Positions 25,481-38,674 of a stretch of DNA of 64,000 bases are shown in pieces. How positions within the stretch are numbered: position 1 is the stretch's first letter; each line of letters begins with the position of its first letter. The translations under genes were made by a program, and so were the position numbers. A model generated the notes under the pieces. It ran no database searches, had not been told where the DNA came from, and was given only the letters and a program-made list of their open reading frames with translations. Origin of the DNA: Vitis vinifera (taxonomy: Eukaryota; Streptophyta; Magnoliopsida; Vitales; Vitaceae); assembly GCF_030704535.1 (NCBI RefSeq), contig NC_081820.1, forward strand, positions 25,290,001-25,354,000, in the 5' to 3' direction.

Positions 25481-25857
25481 TATGCCATAGATTCTGGTAT
25501 TCGGACTCTTCTTCCTTGGTAAGACATTGAATTTCCTCATTAAGTGGTGATGAACAAAAGGAAACAACTTAAGGTGGAAAATGTAAAAGACAAGCCTTTC
25601 AAGATCATCTGGTCGGTTAACAAATAAAAAGGAAAACTGTAAAACTCAGCAAAATGGTACCACAAATGGAGCAATTGAAGTTCTCCTGCTGATTTTTCTA
25701 TAACTGTCCTTGACAGTGGCTGTTGTTGCAGCAGCAAAGACTTTGTTCAGGATTCAATGTGGAGTTCATTCAAGCTCAAAATAATCTAACACCGATAAGT
25801 AACTCTTACTCAAAACAGCAACAAAATTGTTCCATTCCTTCTAGCTTTCTTACTTTT

Positions 25858-26037
25858 AGGTTCCCCTTTCTCGAAAGGAGTCCATTTTCCAATTGGGCCA
25901 AGGAAGCAATTCTAGGGATCAACACATAACTATATGGGCTAGCCATTAACTAATATTAAATGGCTATATTCTAGCAAGTTATTTGGACCCAACGGAAGAG
26001 CCTAAATGGGTCTTTATTTTTTATACCATGAGAGATT
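25858..26037 (+). repeat. Dispersed repeat, unit 2
   Basis: Direct partner of 25291-25480 in the same orientation, about 570 bp away. The spacing would also fit terminal repeats of a small element, but no matching target-site duplication was found. Confidence 0.6.
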
Positions 26038-26339
26038 CGGCGTGCATGGTACCATAATAAAGCTAACTAATTCCTGAGTACTCTACTGCATGTCCTACCT
26101 AGTCGGTAGAAGTTCTTAGGAACCACCATCAGATCTTCAGACATCATTTTTTCCAGGTTCGGACCGATTCATACAGAAATTATCGATGAAGTTACAGTGG
26201 GAATTGTTCGAACTCAGTTAAGCTAAATGTTGTATTAGCTATGTTTTGTTGAGAACAGTTTGGGGCCTCATTAAGGGAAATTGATATTCAAAGCTCCAAT
26301 CTACTTTCTTTTCCTCCCTAATTTGTCCTCCATAACATC

Positions 26340-27090
26340 TCTCATGTCCATGTTTTCTCCTCTATCATATCTGTAATAAATCCACAATTAATGAAAAGTA
26401 TATTTGACTTGAGGATGGTACAAATGCAATCACATTCTTCTTTCTCTTATAATTCCATCAACAACATTCCAAAAACTATAAACATTAAACTTATAAAAGA
26501 TGCCGCCAATGTTTTTGTAAGATACTAATGGATTGATATATACCAGTATTCCTTGTGATACAGTGGGACACAATAATTTTATCTATCAAACATAATTTCA
26601 TTTGGTAAAAGTTTAAAACTTTTGGTGTAAAGTCTTCATGAGGAAGAATATTGTAGGCCTTGATATTAAACCATATAATTTGCTCGTCATAACCATGATG
26701 CAAATATTCGATTCCTCTGGCCACTCCTAATGCAATCTTATACAACATTTGCAAGCCCAAAGAAATAGAATTTTCTCTTCCAAGAAAAATGTACTTATTA
26801 AGAGATCCAATAGGCACCAAATCATATGTGAGAGGGCATTTTGATCCCTTCACGCAAATCCAATTAGGCGAACCACAATAAGATGAAACCATCTAATAGT
26901 AGTGATTTCATATTGATGAAATCTAGCTCATTAACTATAGAAGTGACCAACACTTTTATAGCTCACAATGCTACTACCTCGAAATTTCCTTTGTATGTCA
27001 TGCCAAAACCTTCTAGTTATAATTTGTTCTTCAAATGGTTAGTCATCTTCTTTATATCCTAATCATATAGACTTAGTCATAATATGCACT
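26340..27090 (-). pseudogene. LRK10L kinase pseudogene, heavily decayed
   Basis: On the minus strand the order of gene A kinase motifs is recognisable: a P-loop remnant (LEGFGMTYKG), [26 protein letters not shown], then IIWFNIKAYNILP where functional copies have [13 protein letters not shown]. There are several stops and frameshifts and the catalytic Asp is lost (Asn). It is much older than the fragments near 30 kb. No ectodomain is attached. Confidence 0.85.
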
Positions 27091-28529
27091 AATGAGATTT
27101 CTACCGCCTCGCTTTCCTCTTTTTCAAAAAAAAAAAAGGTTTAGATGAGCCCAAAAAGGTATCATAAATTGTGTTTTGGTACTAGTGCATTTTTTTCATC
27201 AATTATTCAAAGAAAAGAATGATAATGACTTTCACGAAAAAAAAAAAAAAAAAAAAGTTTCTTTTGGTAGGAAATAAGAAAAAAAAAAAAAAACAAAGTT
27301 GCCTTTTGCATTTGGCATATCTTTTAATCAATTATTTGAACATAAGAAATATGTCAAATAATGATAAAACCAAATCAATTTGGAGGGGATATGATATCCA
27401 ACTTTAGCACCATTAAATAGGACTAAAATCTTAAATTATATCTATATGCCAAACCTACCTCCATAAGCATAGTTGATTTTGACATCTAGCTGTACCACAA
27501 ATATGAAAAGCACATGTTGGGCATAACTATAAAGGTTTAATTTCACTCACATTTTTAGAAGTTTGGGTTAAATACCCTTAGTTATCATTAGTTTGAAATT
27601 CCATCAAATAGATCCCTTACTTTGAATCAAAGGGATGTGGTTCACACTTTTTCCCATTAATGAGTTATTTAACTCTATATGATAGATTCCATAACCTTAT
27701 CACTAAGAACGTGTTTCACACCTTTTACCCTTTTTTTAAAAAAAAATAAAATTTAATAGACGAGCTTTAAGAGAAGTGTCATAAATAATGTTTGAATAGA
27801 GTCATAAATAAAAGCACCCACCCAACAATGCTGAAATCTAAATGGCTGAGGTGGGCAACTTGTACAAAATTGGATACTGTTTTAGCAAAATGAATATTGA
27901 ACTTTTATGAAAGGTACGGTGTATACGGTTAGCTTGTTGTGAAAACAAATATGGAGATGCAATTGGCACAAAAGAGAGCCAAGTGACCATATTTTTTCCA
28001 TGCTCTACTCAAGTACTAGTACTAACTCCTACTCATCCCTATAACCGTGCCATGACATCTTTTTTATCTTTTCACTTTACTTGTGTTCCTAAACATGGGT
28101 AAACTACCTACAAATATTGTTGCTTGATATAGCATGTGATTTTGCGAAAGCTAATAGGAAATAGGGGTGGAAATGGCAAGTCTAAGCACGTTGGGTAACC
28201 GTTTTTAAAAACAATTTTTTTTTTAAAAAGAAGAAAGAAAATAGTAGAATACATTTGATAGTTGAAAAATAAAAAATAGTTTTCTATTTGTAAAAACGGT
28301 GTTTTCAAAACATATTCTTTAATTGTTTGAAAGCATCCTTTAATTGTTTTCAATTTTTTTGAAGGTCTATTTTAAAAAATAATTATACAAACATGGAGAA
28401 TGATAAAAAAACAATACATTAAATATAAAAATTATTTTTAAACATATTTTAAAATATAAAAAAATAGGTTAATCTTATACCTATTTTGAGAGCCTCAAGT
28501 TGCATGATTAAACCCAATGAATTAACAAG
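27091..28529. other. Noncoding spacer with A-runs
   Basis: Contains poly-A tracts at 27238-27256 and 27279-27295 and AT-rich sequence. The Lys-rich ORF across the A-runs is an artefact. Nothing else is recognised. Confidence 0.5.
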
Positions 28530-28700
28530 TAATATTAGTTATACATGTTAAAAAAGCTTATGCTAGCAAGCAAAATAAATTTATAAATCAATTAAAATAG
28601 GCATTGATCATTTGTATGTTTGGAATATAATATATGGTATTATCATCATAGTTCATTTGGTATTATGGCCCTATCACATCTAGCTCATTGCACATTTCTA
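28530..28700 (-). pseudogene. Relic of an LRK10L exon-1 end, third copy
   Basis: Aligns with 4700-4860 (gene A intron 1 start and exon 1 end), including agcaagcaaa, gcattgatca and the following exon-like bases. It is also collinear with the relics at 987 and 40281. Together with 28700-29490 it shows that the 3' flank of gene A was copied with the pseudogenes. Confidence 0.55.
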
Positions 28701-29493
28701 AAGATAAAGAAATAGTCCTCTAAATGTAAGGACCTAATTCCTTTTGTGCCAAGAAAATTGACTTGGTCAGTTCATATTTGAAAAGTCATATTCAATCAAT
28801 AAAGTATCACAATTGACCATATGTATAATGGACCGTAGAAATTATTGAAAGAGTACAATACTTGGAGACCATTTTAAAATTTTAAATATTCATCTGCTCC
28901 TACAATTTTATACTTATAATGAATTATGATAGTAGACATATGCCAAAGGAAGGTTTGAACTCTCAAATTGTTCTTTGTTAATTTTCTCTTTATCAAAATG
29001 CAACTTTTAATTTGCAAGCATGATTTAAAGTGAGAAGAATAAGATCAGAGTCTTCGACAAGGAGTAGAAATCTAAGAATAGAGAAACCAAAGCATCCATT
29101 AATCTAAATAAATGTACATGGAATGACGCAATTCAATGTCGAAGAATGTTATTGTAACCTTTGTAGAGGCCCAAAGATACTTCTCTAATAGAAACTATTT
29201 GGAATTAGTTATAATAGAAATGTTGTAATTGACATTATTGATCTTTGAAAGCCTAGATTATTGTAGATAACAAATGCATAACAAAATAGGGAAATCTATT
29301 TGATAATTTTAAGAGCTTCAAAGAAGACAACTCAAACATTCGAAATGATATTTTATTACCTATACACATACTCACTCATAAGGAGCCAAGCTATGGTTCA
29401 AGGATGAAACTTTGTCTTATTACATAGACCAATCTTATAAAAACCTTATACCTAAGACTATCACACATTATTATTGGATTACATAATATGCAA
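28700..29493. repeat. Copy of the gene A 3' flank
   Basis: Collinear with 1120-2028, with about one base in six changed, including the microtext around ctcctacaattttat and the poly(A)-signal region. No gene inside. Confidence 0.7.
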
Positions 29494-30186
29494 CTAGATG
29501 GTGTAGCAGTACCTTCCATTTAAGGTGATTGTACCCATGGAATTGGATGATGAAATTGGTACCACTACCATGGATTGCTCGTGATTCTCAATAGACCATA
29601 GAAATGGCTTAGGAGGCATTTTCAAGATTTCAACCTCTCCTTCAAGCATCTCCAATGCTTTGCTCATTGAAGGATGATCTACAGGCTTCATTTGTATACA
29701 CCATAGTGCAACTATCACCATTTTCCTCACATACTTTTTTTCATCCTTAATGGCCTATCCTATTTCCATGTCCTCTCCTTGATCATATCGATCATAAATC
29801 CATGATGGAAAGTATATTTGACTTGAGTGCTCTGCAAATGCATTCACATTCTTCCTTCTCCCCACAATTTCTAACAATAGCATTCCAAAACTATAAATAT
29901 CAGCTTTATATGAAACTCCTCCAATATTTTTTATAGAACAACTCTGGAGCTATATATCCCAATGTTCCTCTAACAGCAGTGAAAGACACAATACTTTCAT
30001 CTGTTGAATGTAATTTTGCAAGGCCAAAATCTGAAACTTTTGGTGTAAAATCTTCATTAAGAAGAATGTTGTGTGGCTTGATATCAAAATGGAGAATTTG
30101 CATATCACATCCTTGATGTAAGTATTCAATCCCACTTGCCACTCCAAGTGCAATTTTGTATAATCTTTCCCAATTCAAAGGAATGA
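29494..30186 (-). pseudogene. LRK10L kinase pseudogene alpha (3' half)
   Basis: Minus-strand kinase C-half from [10 protein letters not shown] to the C-terminus. [11 protein letters not shown] and APE are intact in sequence. A +1 A in the run at about 29930-29936 shifts the frame after ELFYK, and a TAG follows DMEIG at about 29755. The normal stop after NGR has changed to TAC. Ectodomain, membrane helix and kinase N-lobe are absent; the 5' break is at about 30186, where it meets pseudogene beta. Confidence 0.9.
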
Positions 30187-30730
30187 CACGTGGAAATTGG
30201 AAACCTAAATGGATCGCTCAAGTGATCCTCAACTGGCATTTCCATAGAGTATAGAGTAGGCTTAGGAGGCATTTTCAAGAGTTCAACATCCCTTTCCAAC
30301 ATTTCCAATGCTTTGCTCATCGAAGGACAATTGATAGGCTTCATCTATATACACCATAGTGCAACTATCACCATTTTCCTCACATACTTTTTTTCATCCT
30401 TAGTGGCCTATCCTATTTCCATGTCCTCTCCTTGATCATATCGATCATAAATCCATGATGGAAAGTATATTTGACTTGAGTGCTCTGCAAATGCATTCAC
30501 ATTCTTCCTTCTCCCCACAATTTCTAACAATAGCATTCCAATATTTTTATGGAACAACTCTGGAGCTATATATCCCAATGTTCCTCTAACAGTAGTGAAA
30601 GACACAATACTTTCATCTGTTGAATGTAATTTTGCAAGGCCAAAATCTGAAACTTTTGTTGTAAAATCTTCATTAAGAAGATTGTTGTGTGGCTTGATAT
30701 CAAAATGGAGAATTTGCATATCACATAAAG
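30187..30730 (-). pseudogene. LRK10L kinase pseudogene beta (3' half)
   Basis: Starts at [12 protein letters not shown] (break at about 30726) and ends in a foreign tail after PPKPTLYS, joined directly to alpha. It carries the same TAG after DMEIG as alpha (about 30412) plus a further TAG after ALWCI. A 36-nt in-frame deletion joins HKNI to GMLLLE, removing twelve residues of subdomain IX. The short repeat CCA at the deletion ends suggests slippage. Confidence 0.9.
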
Positions 30731-31250
30731 ATTAAATAACTTAAAAAAATATATATTTTTTTAATTAATTTTAATTATATTTAATTTTCTTTCTTATTTT
30801 TTATAATGAAAGTAAATATAAGAAAATTATTTTCTTTACCATTTTTTTTTCTTTTTTTAGTAATTTATGGAACCAAACATGGCCTTAATGTTTGGAACAT
30901 TAATTGCGCATTCCATCAATGGCCTTCCATTATTTCTTTGGGTCATTTTTCTCCTTACCAAGTCTCACTGTGGGTGGACCTTGTAATGAGATTTAATAAA
31001 CCCAAAACTCAGGCCCAAGGTCGGCCCAAACAACTCCGGCCTTTAATAAAAAAATATAAAGCCCAGTGGCTGCCATTTGGACCACCCCCATCCTATATAG
31101 CCCATCACAATCGTCTTAATTCTTTTTCCGTCTATATTAGAGTTCTGATACAAAGTATGGAAATTGATAGCATGAATTTTGACAAGAAAAAGCTCCATGT
31201 TCACTGCTCAGGATTACAATGGAGATCGGGTTCCCTACTAGACAACTAGA
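30731..31250. other. Spacer, no gene supported
   Basis: A 147-codon plus-strand ORF (30806-31249) exists but has no recognisable domain, begins in AT-rich filler and includes retroelement-like text (ggcccaag..). I do not call it a gene. Confidence 0.4.
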
Positions 31251-31530
31251 CAAAATGGCAATAATTTCAGAATTAGAGTAAAAATAATTGTCTACATGTT
31301 CAAATTATTATGAATGTATAATTTGATAAAAATTCATCATCATAGCATTTCTATTTATATTTGTGTTAATTGAACAAATGATTGTGCAAAATGATTATAC
31401 CAGAACCGATGTTAGATTCCAAAAGTTCTTGTTCCCACGTAATGTATTTCTCATGTATGATATTTTAATGAATATGTCCAAGAATATTCTCACAACCCAA
31501 GTTATAGTTCAACTACACACGACTCTAATT
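31251..31530 (+). pseudogene. Relic of the gene B 3' end
   Basis: Matches the last codons of B1 (IISELE and stop) and about 250 bp of its 3' flank (9545-9840), including the AATAAA-like region. Everything upstream of these codons is missing. With the minus-strand pseudogenes it marks a third, collapsed A/B unit. Confidence 0.85.
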
Positions 31531-31539
31531 AACACGACT

Positions 31540-32460
31540 TTAATTCAAAATTGAGCCTAAAAGTAGTCTATTGTAAAAATATCTCATTGATCATGAACCA
31601 TTAATTACAACATTTGCTAACCATACATTCATAAATAATAATAAAAAAGAATTTTATTTTTTCACTCTAATTATAAGATGATTGTAAAATTAACTTGTAA
31701 ATAGATGAATGTTAGCCTAACTTGTTTTTGACCGTTGAAACATTAATGATTATTGTGCATAAGTTATTAGTTTTAAGATTTCATTGAAATTATTTGCTTA
31801 CAAGGGGGTGACACCATGACTAAACATAACAAAGGAAAGGAGGATAAACTTTTTGGAGAGAAAATCGATATAGAAAAATAGTGGATTAAGAGGTTTGGGT
31901 TTAAATTTTGCTTTAACTATTGTCTTAATTGGTTAGAGGTTTCAATGAAGGACCATACACTCATTAATTACATACTATAATTTCATCTAGGTTGATTTGA
32001 AGTAGGATATAGGATAACCATAAAATTATGACAAAAATTATTTTACCAAAAAATATTTTTAGTAATTTCAATCCTCACCTTAATCAACTTCCATGACCTA
32101 TACTTTTTATGGAATAACAAGTTTCTAGGCAAGAAGTGGAAATGTGTACTTCATGTTTCAATTGAATCATAACTTATTCATGACTTCATAGAATAAGGCT
32201 TTTGATAGAACCTTGACACTAGTTTAATGTATTTTCCCTTTTATAGAATTTTTTTTTAATAGATTTTTCCTTCTTTCTGTGTTTGTTTGTTTGTTTGTTT
32301 GTTTTTTATTTTTATTTTAATAACGAGTATGAATGTGGCATGTCTACTTTTAATAGCATTTTTCAAAAATGAATTTTGAGAATAGTCATAATAATAGTTC
32401 TTTATTATTTTTAAGAAAAAAAAAATTATTTGCAAACTTAATTTGACCTATACTTTGTGT
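31540..32460 (+). repeat. Repeat shared with 62870-63760
   Basis: Collinear with 62876-63760, including agtagtctattgta, aagaggtttgggtttaaatt and ggtttcaatgaaggac. A short frame (MTK..GEKI.IE..IKRFGF) is open at 63168 but has a TAG here. A (GTTT)n tract lies at about 32281-32304. Origin unknown. Confidence 0.7.
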
Positions 32461-35460
32461 GTTTTCTTTCTATATCTTGCATTTTCTAATCCAAGACCAC
32501 GCTTTTGTATGTTAACCTTTCATCCAACTTATAAGGCTTTGGAAATACTCATGGGCACCATATTTTTCAAAATAATTGATTCAAACTTTAGTTTTACAAG
32601 CAAATCATGATAGCCTTCTTATTTTCGTGTTTACTTTATCTAAGGGTGCATGCTATGCTCTTAAGGTCATATTAGCTTTATTAATTCTCTTTATCATATC
32701 GGAATTTAACAATCTCATGAAAAAAAATGGAATCTATATATATTTTGGACAATAAAATTACTTCTTGTATTTATTAGATCTCTTAGATATTTCTTTCAAA
32801 AAAAATTCATGTTAATCACTTTGAATAACCAAAATAAAAAATAAAAAATAAAAGCATATATATATATTAATTATCATATTTCATTAATATTTTGTCCTAG
32901 TCTAGACCGTAAATTAAATATGACCTTAATTTACATAATTTCATCATTTACATTTACATGTGTTTAACATTCATAAGAAGATTATAGATAACATTTTGTG
33001 TTTTTTGACAATGATAGTGCAAACCAAGCAAATTTAAATATTGAAGTTTCCTAGCTACTTAAAGAAGCTGCCAAGGAACCTTTGCAATCAAGATTAATTA
33101 ATGTCTTATTTGGTCAGTCAAGCAAGACAAAACCAAAAAAATTATTCATCACCTTCTTGAAATATACTACCCACTTTTCCACTAAAATCCATATTTGAAA
33201 AGTTCATAGATCCTTCCCTCGGTCATATTTCTTAAGGCAAAGGAGTCAAAGTCTTCCAAGTCAAGGTTCATAGATCCATTTATTGCTAAGAAAATTCATT
33301 GGTAGACATTTTTTTTTTGAAATTGAGACATGTATAGTGGACCATATGACTTATGACAATATAGTGGTCATTGTTAACAAAACCAGTCTTGTTGGAGTAG
33401 TTGAAGGAATATGTTGCTATCCATTTATTGCTAAAAAAATTCATTGGTAGGCCATTGTTTGAAATTGACACATGCATAATGGACTATATGATTTATGACA
33501 ATGTGGTGGCCAAGATCAACAAAGCTGCCTTATTTGAATTATTGAAGGAATATGATGCTTGAAAGGGACCAACTAAGAATTTTGATCCATGTACAAGGGT
33601 TGTTGATGTAGTAATGGGCATTTATATTCTTCAAAATAATTGATTTACATTTTAGTTTTATTTGCAAATCATAATAACCTTTTTATTTTCTATTTTTTTT
33701 GTTTGCTTTATCTAAGATAGATGCTATGCTCTTAAGATCATATCAACTTTATTTTATGTTTGGTTGAAAAATAGATAAGAAAAATGATTATTCATTTTAT
33801 TTATCATATCCCTTTATATGATATTTAATAATCTCACAAAAAAACATGCAATATAGATGTCTTTTATAAAAAGAAGAAAAATCTCAAATAAAGAAAAATA
33901 AAATTTTTATTACAAAAAGAAGAAAAATAAAAGCATCTTTATATTATAATACAAATTTAAATTATGTATATATATATATATGAAATACAAATTAATATTT
34001 TATCCTAGTTTAAACCCTCAATTGAATATAATCTTAATTTATATAATTTCACCACTTTGTATTTGGTTAACATTCATAAGATAGTGGTACATGATATTTG
34101 GCTTTTTCTTACTACTTGGGGAAGTTGCCAAGACACCTTCATAGTAAAGATCAATCAATATCTTATTTGGTTAGTCAAGCAAGACAAAACTCAAAAAATT
34201 ATTTGGTTAGTCAAGCAAGACAAAACCCAAAAAATTAAATGTCGGCTTTTTGAAATATATCACCCACTTTTCCACAAGAATCCATATTTGAAAATTTCAA
34301 AGATTCTTCCTCTATCACATGTCTTACAGTCTGGCAAGGGCTAATATCCATTTATTGTTGAGAGATTCACTCGGTAGGCCATTGTTTGAAGTTGGCACAT
34401 GTATAATGGACCATATGATACATGATTTATGACAATATAGTAGTCAAAGTCTTATTGGAGGGCTATGATTTATGACAATATTGAATTTAACAATCTCATG
34501 AAGAAAAATGGAATATATATACTTATATTTTGGATAGTAAATTTATTTCTCATATTCGTTGGATCACTAAAATATTTCTTTTCGAAATATTTCATGTTAA
34601 TCACTTTGAATAAAAAAAATTTAAAAATCTAATTTTAAAAAGATAAAATTTTGGTTTCAAAAAGAAAAAAAAGTATATTTATATGATAATATAAATTAAA
34701 ATATCACACACACATATAGATTTCATTAATATTTTATCCTAGTCTAGACCATCAATTAAATATGACATTATTTTATGTAATTTCATAATTTGCATCTACT
34801 TAATATTTATAAAAAGATGATAAATAACATTTACCTTTTTCTTGCAATGATAGTACAAACTAAGCAATTTTAAAGAGAACTTTCCTGGCTACTTGAAGGA
34901 GCTATCAAGGCACCTTCATAATAAAGATCAATCAATATTTTATTTGGTTAGTCAAGCAAGACAAAACAAAAAAGATTATTTGTCGCAAATTATTTTGCAA
35001 TCACATGTCTTCCTGCAAAGATGTTAAAGTATTCCAAGGTGAGGACAAATATCCATTTATTGGTAAGAAAATTCATTGGTAGGCTATTGTTTGAAATTGG
35101 CACATGTATAATGGACTATACAATTTAGATTATTTGTCGCAAATTATTCTGCAATCACATGTCTTCCTGCAAAGATGTTAAAGTATTCCAAGGTGAGGAC
35201 AAATATCCATTTATTGGTAAGAAAATTCATTGGTAGGCTATTGTTTGAAATTGGCACATGTATAATGGACTATACAATTGATGACACTATAATAGTCACC
35301 GTCAATAGTCTTATTGGAATTATTGAAGGACTATGATGCTTGAAAGGGATCAACTAAGATTTTTTATGGAATTTATATTCACTCCTTCAATTTTACACTA
35401 AAAATGAATAATAACGATAGACATGTACTATAAGGTGGCTTGAATTCTAAACTATCAATT
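32460..35460. repeat. Three diverged tandem units of an unknown repeat
   Basis: Landmarks recur in order: attaaatatgac, cattcataag, aagctgccaagg, agtcaagcaagacaaaac, catttattg..aagaaaattcattggtag and catgtataatggac. They occur near 32900-33550, 34020-34440 and 34740-35340, and once more at 55090-55560. The last part also resembles the gene A 3' flank at 1150-1400. No coding sequence. Confidence 0.65.
34974..35279 (+). repeat. 154-bp tandem duplication, nearly perfect
   Basis: Units 34974-35127 and 35128-35279 differ at one site that I can see (ttttgc versus ttctgc). Much younger than the repeats around it. Confidence 0.93.
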
Positions 35461-37280
35461 GAAAGACATTCACTAGACCAGCATGTTTTTGTTTAGGTGC
35501 TAGCCTATGCAATTTGCTAAGGGTTGGTGATAAAAAGACAATAATCAAATAAAATCAGTTGAGTAGGTCATCTCTTCATAAAAGTAATTTATTTAATTAT
35601 TTGTATGATTTGAGTTGTGAAAATGGAAAATTTAATAATATGATGTTGTTTTAAACATTAGTCCATTTCAGCCAGAACATTAACATAAAAGGCTTGTAAA
35701 CGAGTTTATCAACTCTTGGCTATTTCATTTAGTTCCAAAATGCCTTCCAGAGGAGCAAGTCCAATAATAGGCTCATGGGGTAAGCCTAGTGATCAGCCCA
35801 TACACAACTAGGCTATTTTATTCGATTCCAAAATGCCATTACTCCACTGGTGGACCCAAGGTCCCTAGCCTTGGGATTTTGGTTTCTGGGCGACAAGGTA
35901 ACATGGGACCCTAACGTTATGTTTGCCATTTGCCCTCCACGTGATTCACATGCAATCAACAATAGTTGTTACAAAGTTAGTAGATTGTCCATTCGGTTGT
36001 TGGCCTTTGAGATTCTCTAATCCACCCAAATGACCAAACTACGTCTCACAAAAACCCCCATCCGCAGCCATCGAGCATGAGCATTTTGGTCCAATTGAAA
36101 TTCCTTTTGTTATTGTGATCATTATTAGGTGAATACTACTAGTCATGTAAAGTACACATCTGGAATTTCATTTTTGTTTTGTTTTATTTTTATTTATTTA
36201 TTTGTGCTGGTCTGTTGTTATGCTCCGCTTGCAAATTGTTTGAAATCTGGACCGTGACAAAGGCCCACGTCCCCACCGTTGGTAGTGGTTCTGTGACTAT
36301 AGGAGTACCTGTTGTACATGTATGGGGTAGCATGCCACGCCGGTGACTCAGATTCTGAATTGACAAGCCAATGCCACTTCATGGTAAAAAAAAAGAAAAT
36401 AGCGTGATTGGGCCGTCACTTGAGCAAACAAATCAGAGCTGTGATCGATTTGATTGATGGATGGTTCGTTCAGAAATGAATTATTGAGTGAAAAGAACGG
36501 TGCCCGTAAGTTTACCACCTCCCTCACGGTGCCCATACACAACGACACAGGCCAATTTCTACCTATAGTGATACTCTATGTAACATGTTAACATGTCTAC
36601 TTGATCAAGAAGCAACAAGACCATGGCTTCTTAATTATCATGCTTTTTACTTGACTGACTACATAGCATGGTGGGCTATAAAAGCACTGTATGGAATTAT
36701 CACTCACTATAGCCTGGTTGATCATCGCATCGATCATCGTGGACCCTATTTCAACATTGATTGAAATCAAATGAACCACACAGAAAAATGTAAATTGTCT
36801 GAAGGAAATGCTATACTATAAATGATTAAAATCCTTGAGGCTTGTACAACCTATTGCCAATACAATCTTAGTGAAGAGCCTACCATTTTTTAATCATTTT
36901 AATAAAAAAAAATATCGTCAAAGTCACCATCACAGTGAATGGATACATTATGAATATTTCCAAAAGCACATAATCAAAATATTCAATATCTTGAAGTTGT
37001 AAACAAAGAATTCCCCTAGTAAAATTGCATAGAAAATGGGAAATTTTTCATAGGCTCTCCAAAAGCAAAAATGTTAACATCAACATTTCTTCATATTCCC
37101 GGTAAAATAGTGTTGTTTATTGTTTCTCTATTCCTTAGAAAAACTTTAAAACATTTTTTTACTAGGTTTTCATCTATGAAACCTCTTCATGTGTATAGAT
37201 AATGATCACAACAAATATAAAATAAAATACATAAATTATACTTTAGGTTTTACACTTACAGACGTCTATGCTTGGCTCTT
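35460..37280. other. Intergenic, no gene seen
   Basis: Moderately AT-rich. Small ORFs on the minus strand (36348-36548, 36597-36779) have no recognisable features. Nothing to report. Confidence 0.5.
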
Positions 37281-37740
37281 CACATTTTTGTGTGGTTCAA
37301 TGTTCATACATATGGCCCACTATTAATTTATAGTGATGGAATCTATACATACATGTCTTTTGAAATGAAGACCCTCTTGTAGCATCATACATCTTTGGTA
37401 ATTCCAATGACTATTTTTGTTTCCATATGGTCAATCATATGCATGTGAACTCATTGCAATTCACATTTTTGTGTGGCTCAATGTTCTTACATATGGGCGA
37501 CTATTAATTTATAGTGCTGGAATCTATACATATATGTTTTTTTAAATGAAAACCCCCTTTAGCATCATACATCTTTGATAATTCCAATGACTGTTTTTGT
37601 TTTCATATGGTCAATCATATACATGTGAACTCTACAATTCACATTTTTGTGTGGTTCGATGTTCTTACATATGGGCCACTATTAATTTATGGTGATGGAA
37701 TCTATACATATATGACTTTTGAAAAGAAGACCCCCTAGTC
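37281..37740 (+). repeat. Three tandem units of about 180 bp
   Basis: Starts at 37281, 37462 and 37640 with cacatttttgtgtgg, followed by acatatgg..cactattaattta and gatggaatctataca. Copies are about 90% alike. Confidence 0.9.
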
Positions 37741-37789
37741 AATCTTGGCATTATATTGAGGTTTGTCCTTACATTTGGAGTATTTGATT

Positions 37790-38050
37790 CCTTTGCCTTT
37801 GGATATGTGCAATGAGATAGATGGGAAAGGGTGAAAACTTCTTAATGGTGGATTTTTTTTGTAGAAAAGTAGATGAACTAGATGTGATAGATGGAAGGTG
37901 AGAACTTCCTAATGGTGGATTTTTCATGGAAAAGTAGATGAGCCAGATGTGATAGATGGAAGAAGGTGAGAATTTCCTAATGGTGGATTTTTTGTTTGAA
38001 AGTAGATGAGCTAGATGGAAGACGGTGAGAAGCAAGTCAATTTCGTTTTG
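37790..38050 (+). repeat. Three tandem units of about 60 bp
   Basis: Core cctaatggtggattttt and aaagtagatgagc, then gatagatgg, three times. The minus-strand ORF 37769-38077 runs through them but only reflects the repeat. Confidence 0.85.
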
Positions 38051-38347
38051 CCTTACTTCACTTTTCAACATTGGCATCCCTTATGGCCTATCGAGCACGC
38101 GGTACAATAAATTAACTTGACCCCAAAAATCCATGGTTGAGAAATTCACAAATTTCCTATATCATATCAAGCTCATTACACATTTGTAAGGAGATGACAA
38201 ATTTTCATTTAAAAAGATAAAATTTTGGTTTCAAAAAGAAAAAAGAAAGTATATTTATATCATCATATAAATTAAACTATTACACATATTTCATTAATAT
38301 TTTATCCTAATCTAGATCATCAATTAAATATGACCTTAGTTATGTAT

Positions 38348-38373
38348 GTGTATATATATATATATATATATAT
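38348..38373. repeat. (TA)n tract
   Basis: About 12 TA units, just over 100 bp before the left edge of duplication copy 2. Confidence 0.85.
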
Positions 38374-38674
38374 TAATATTTCGATTTTATTTAAGTTTTA
38401 AGTCCACCAGGTCATTTGCACAAGGAAGATGATTACATATAGTGTACTTGGGACGCGTGTACTATTCCCATCCCGGGGGTGAATGATCATAATTGTACCT
38501 CACCAGCCTGAGAAGGCAGAGGGGTCGACAAAGCCAGCTCATGCAGACAAAACGGTCAGCATTTGTGGGCCATCCGGCCTAACGACAAACTTGATGATGA
38601 AACGAACCTGAACTCACTCATGCCACGTTTCCACATTTCATTGGGTTGACTTGTAAAACTCAAAAAGTTTGGTC

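Noticed and set aside
27219..27407. Lys-rich ORF
   Set aside because: Runs through poly-A tracts; low-complexity artefact.
33000..38050. Regularly spaced repeats considered as a CRISPR-like array
   Set aside because: Units are 60-180 bp or longer with no short conserved repeat plus unique spacer pattern, and the DNA is plant nuclear.
37769..38077. Minus-strand ORF of 102 codons with internal repeats
   Set aside because: The repeats are the ~60-bp DNA repeats; no start context or known domain.
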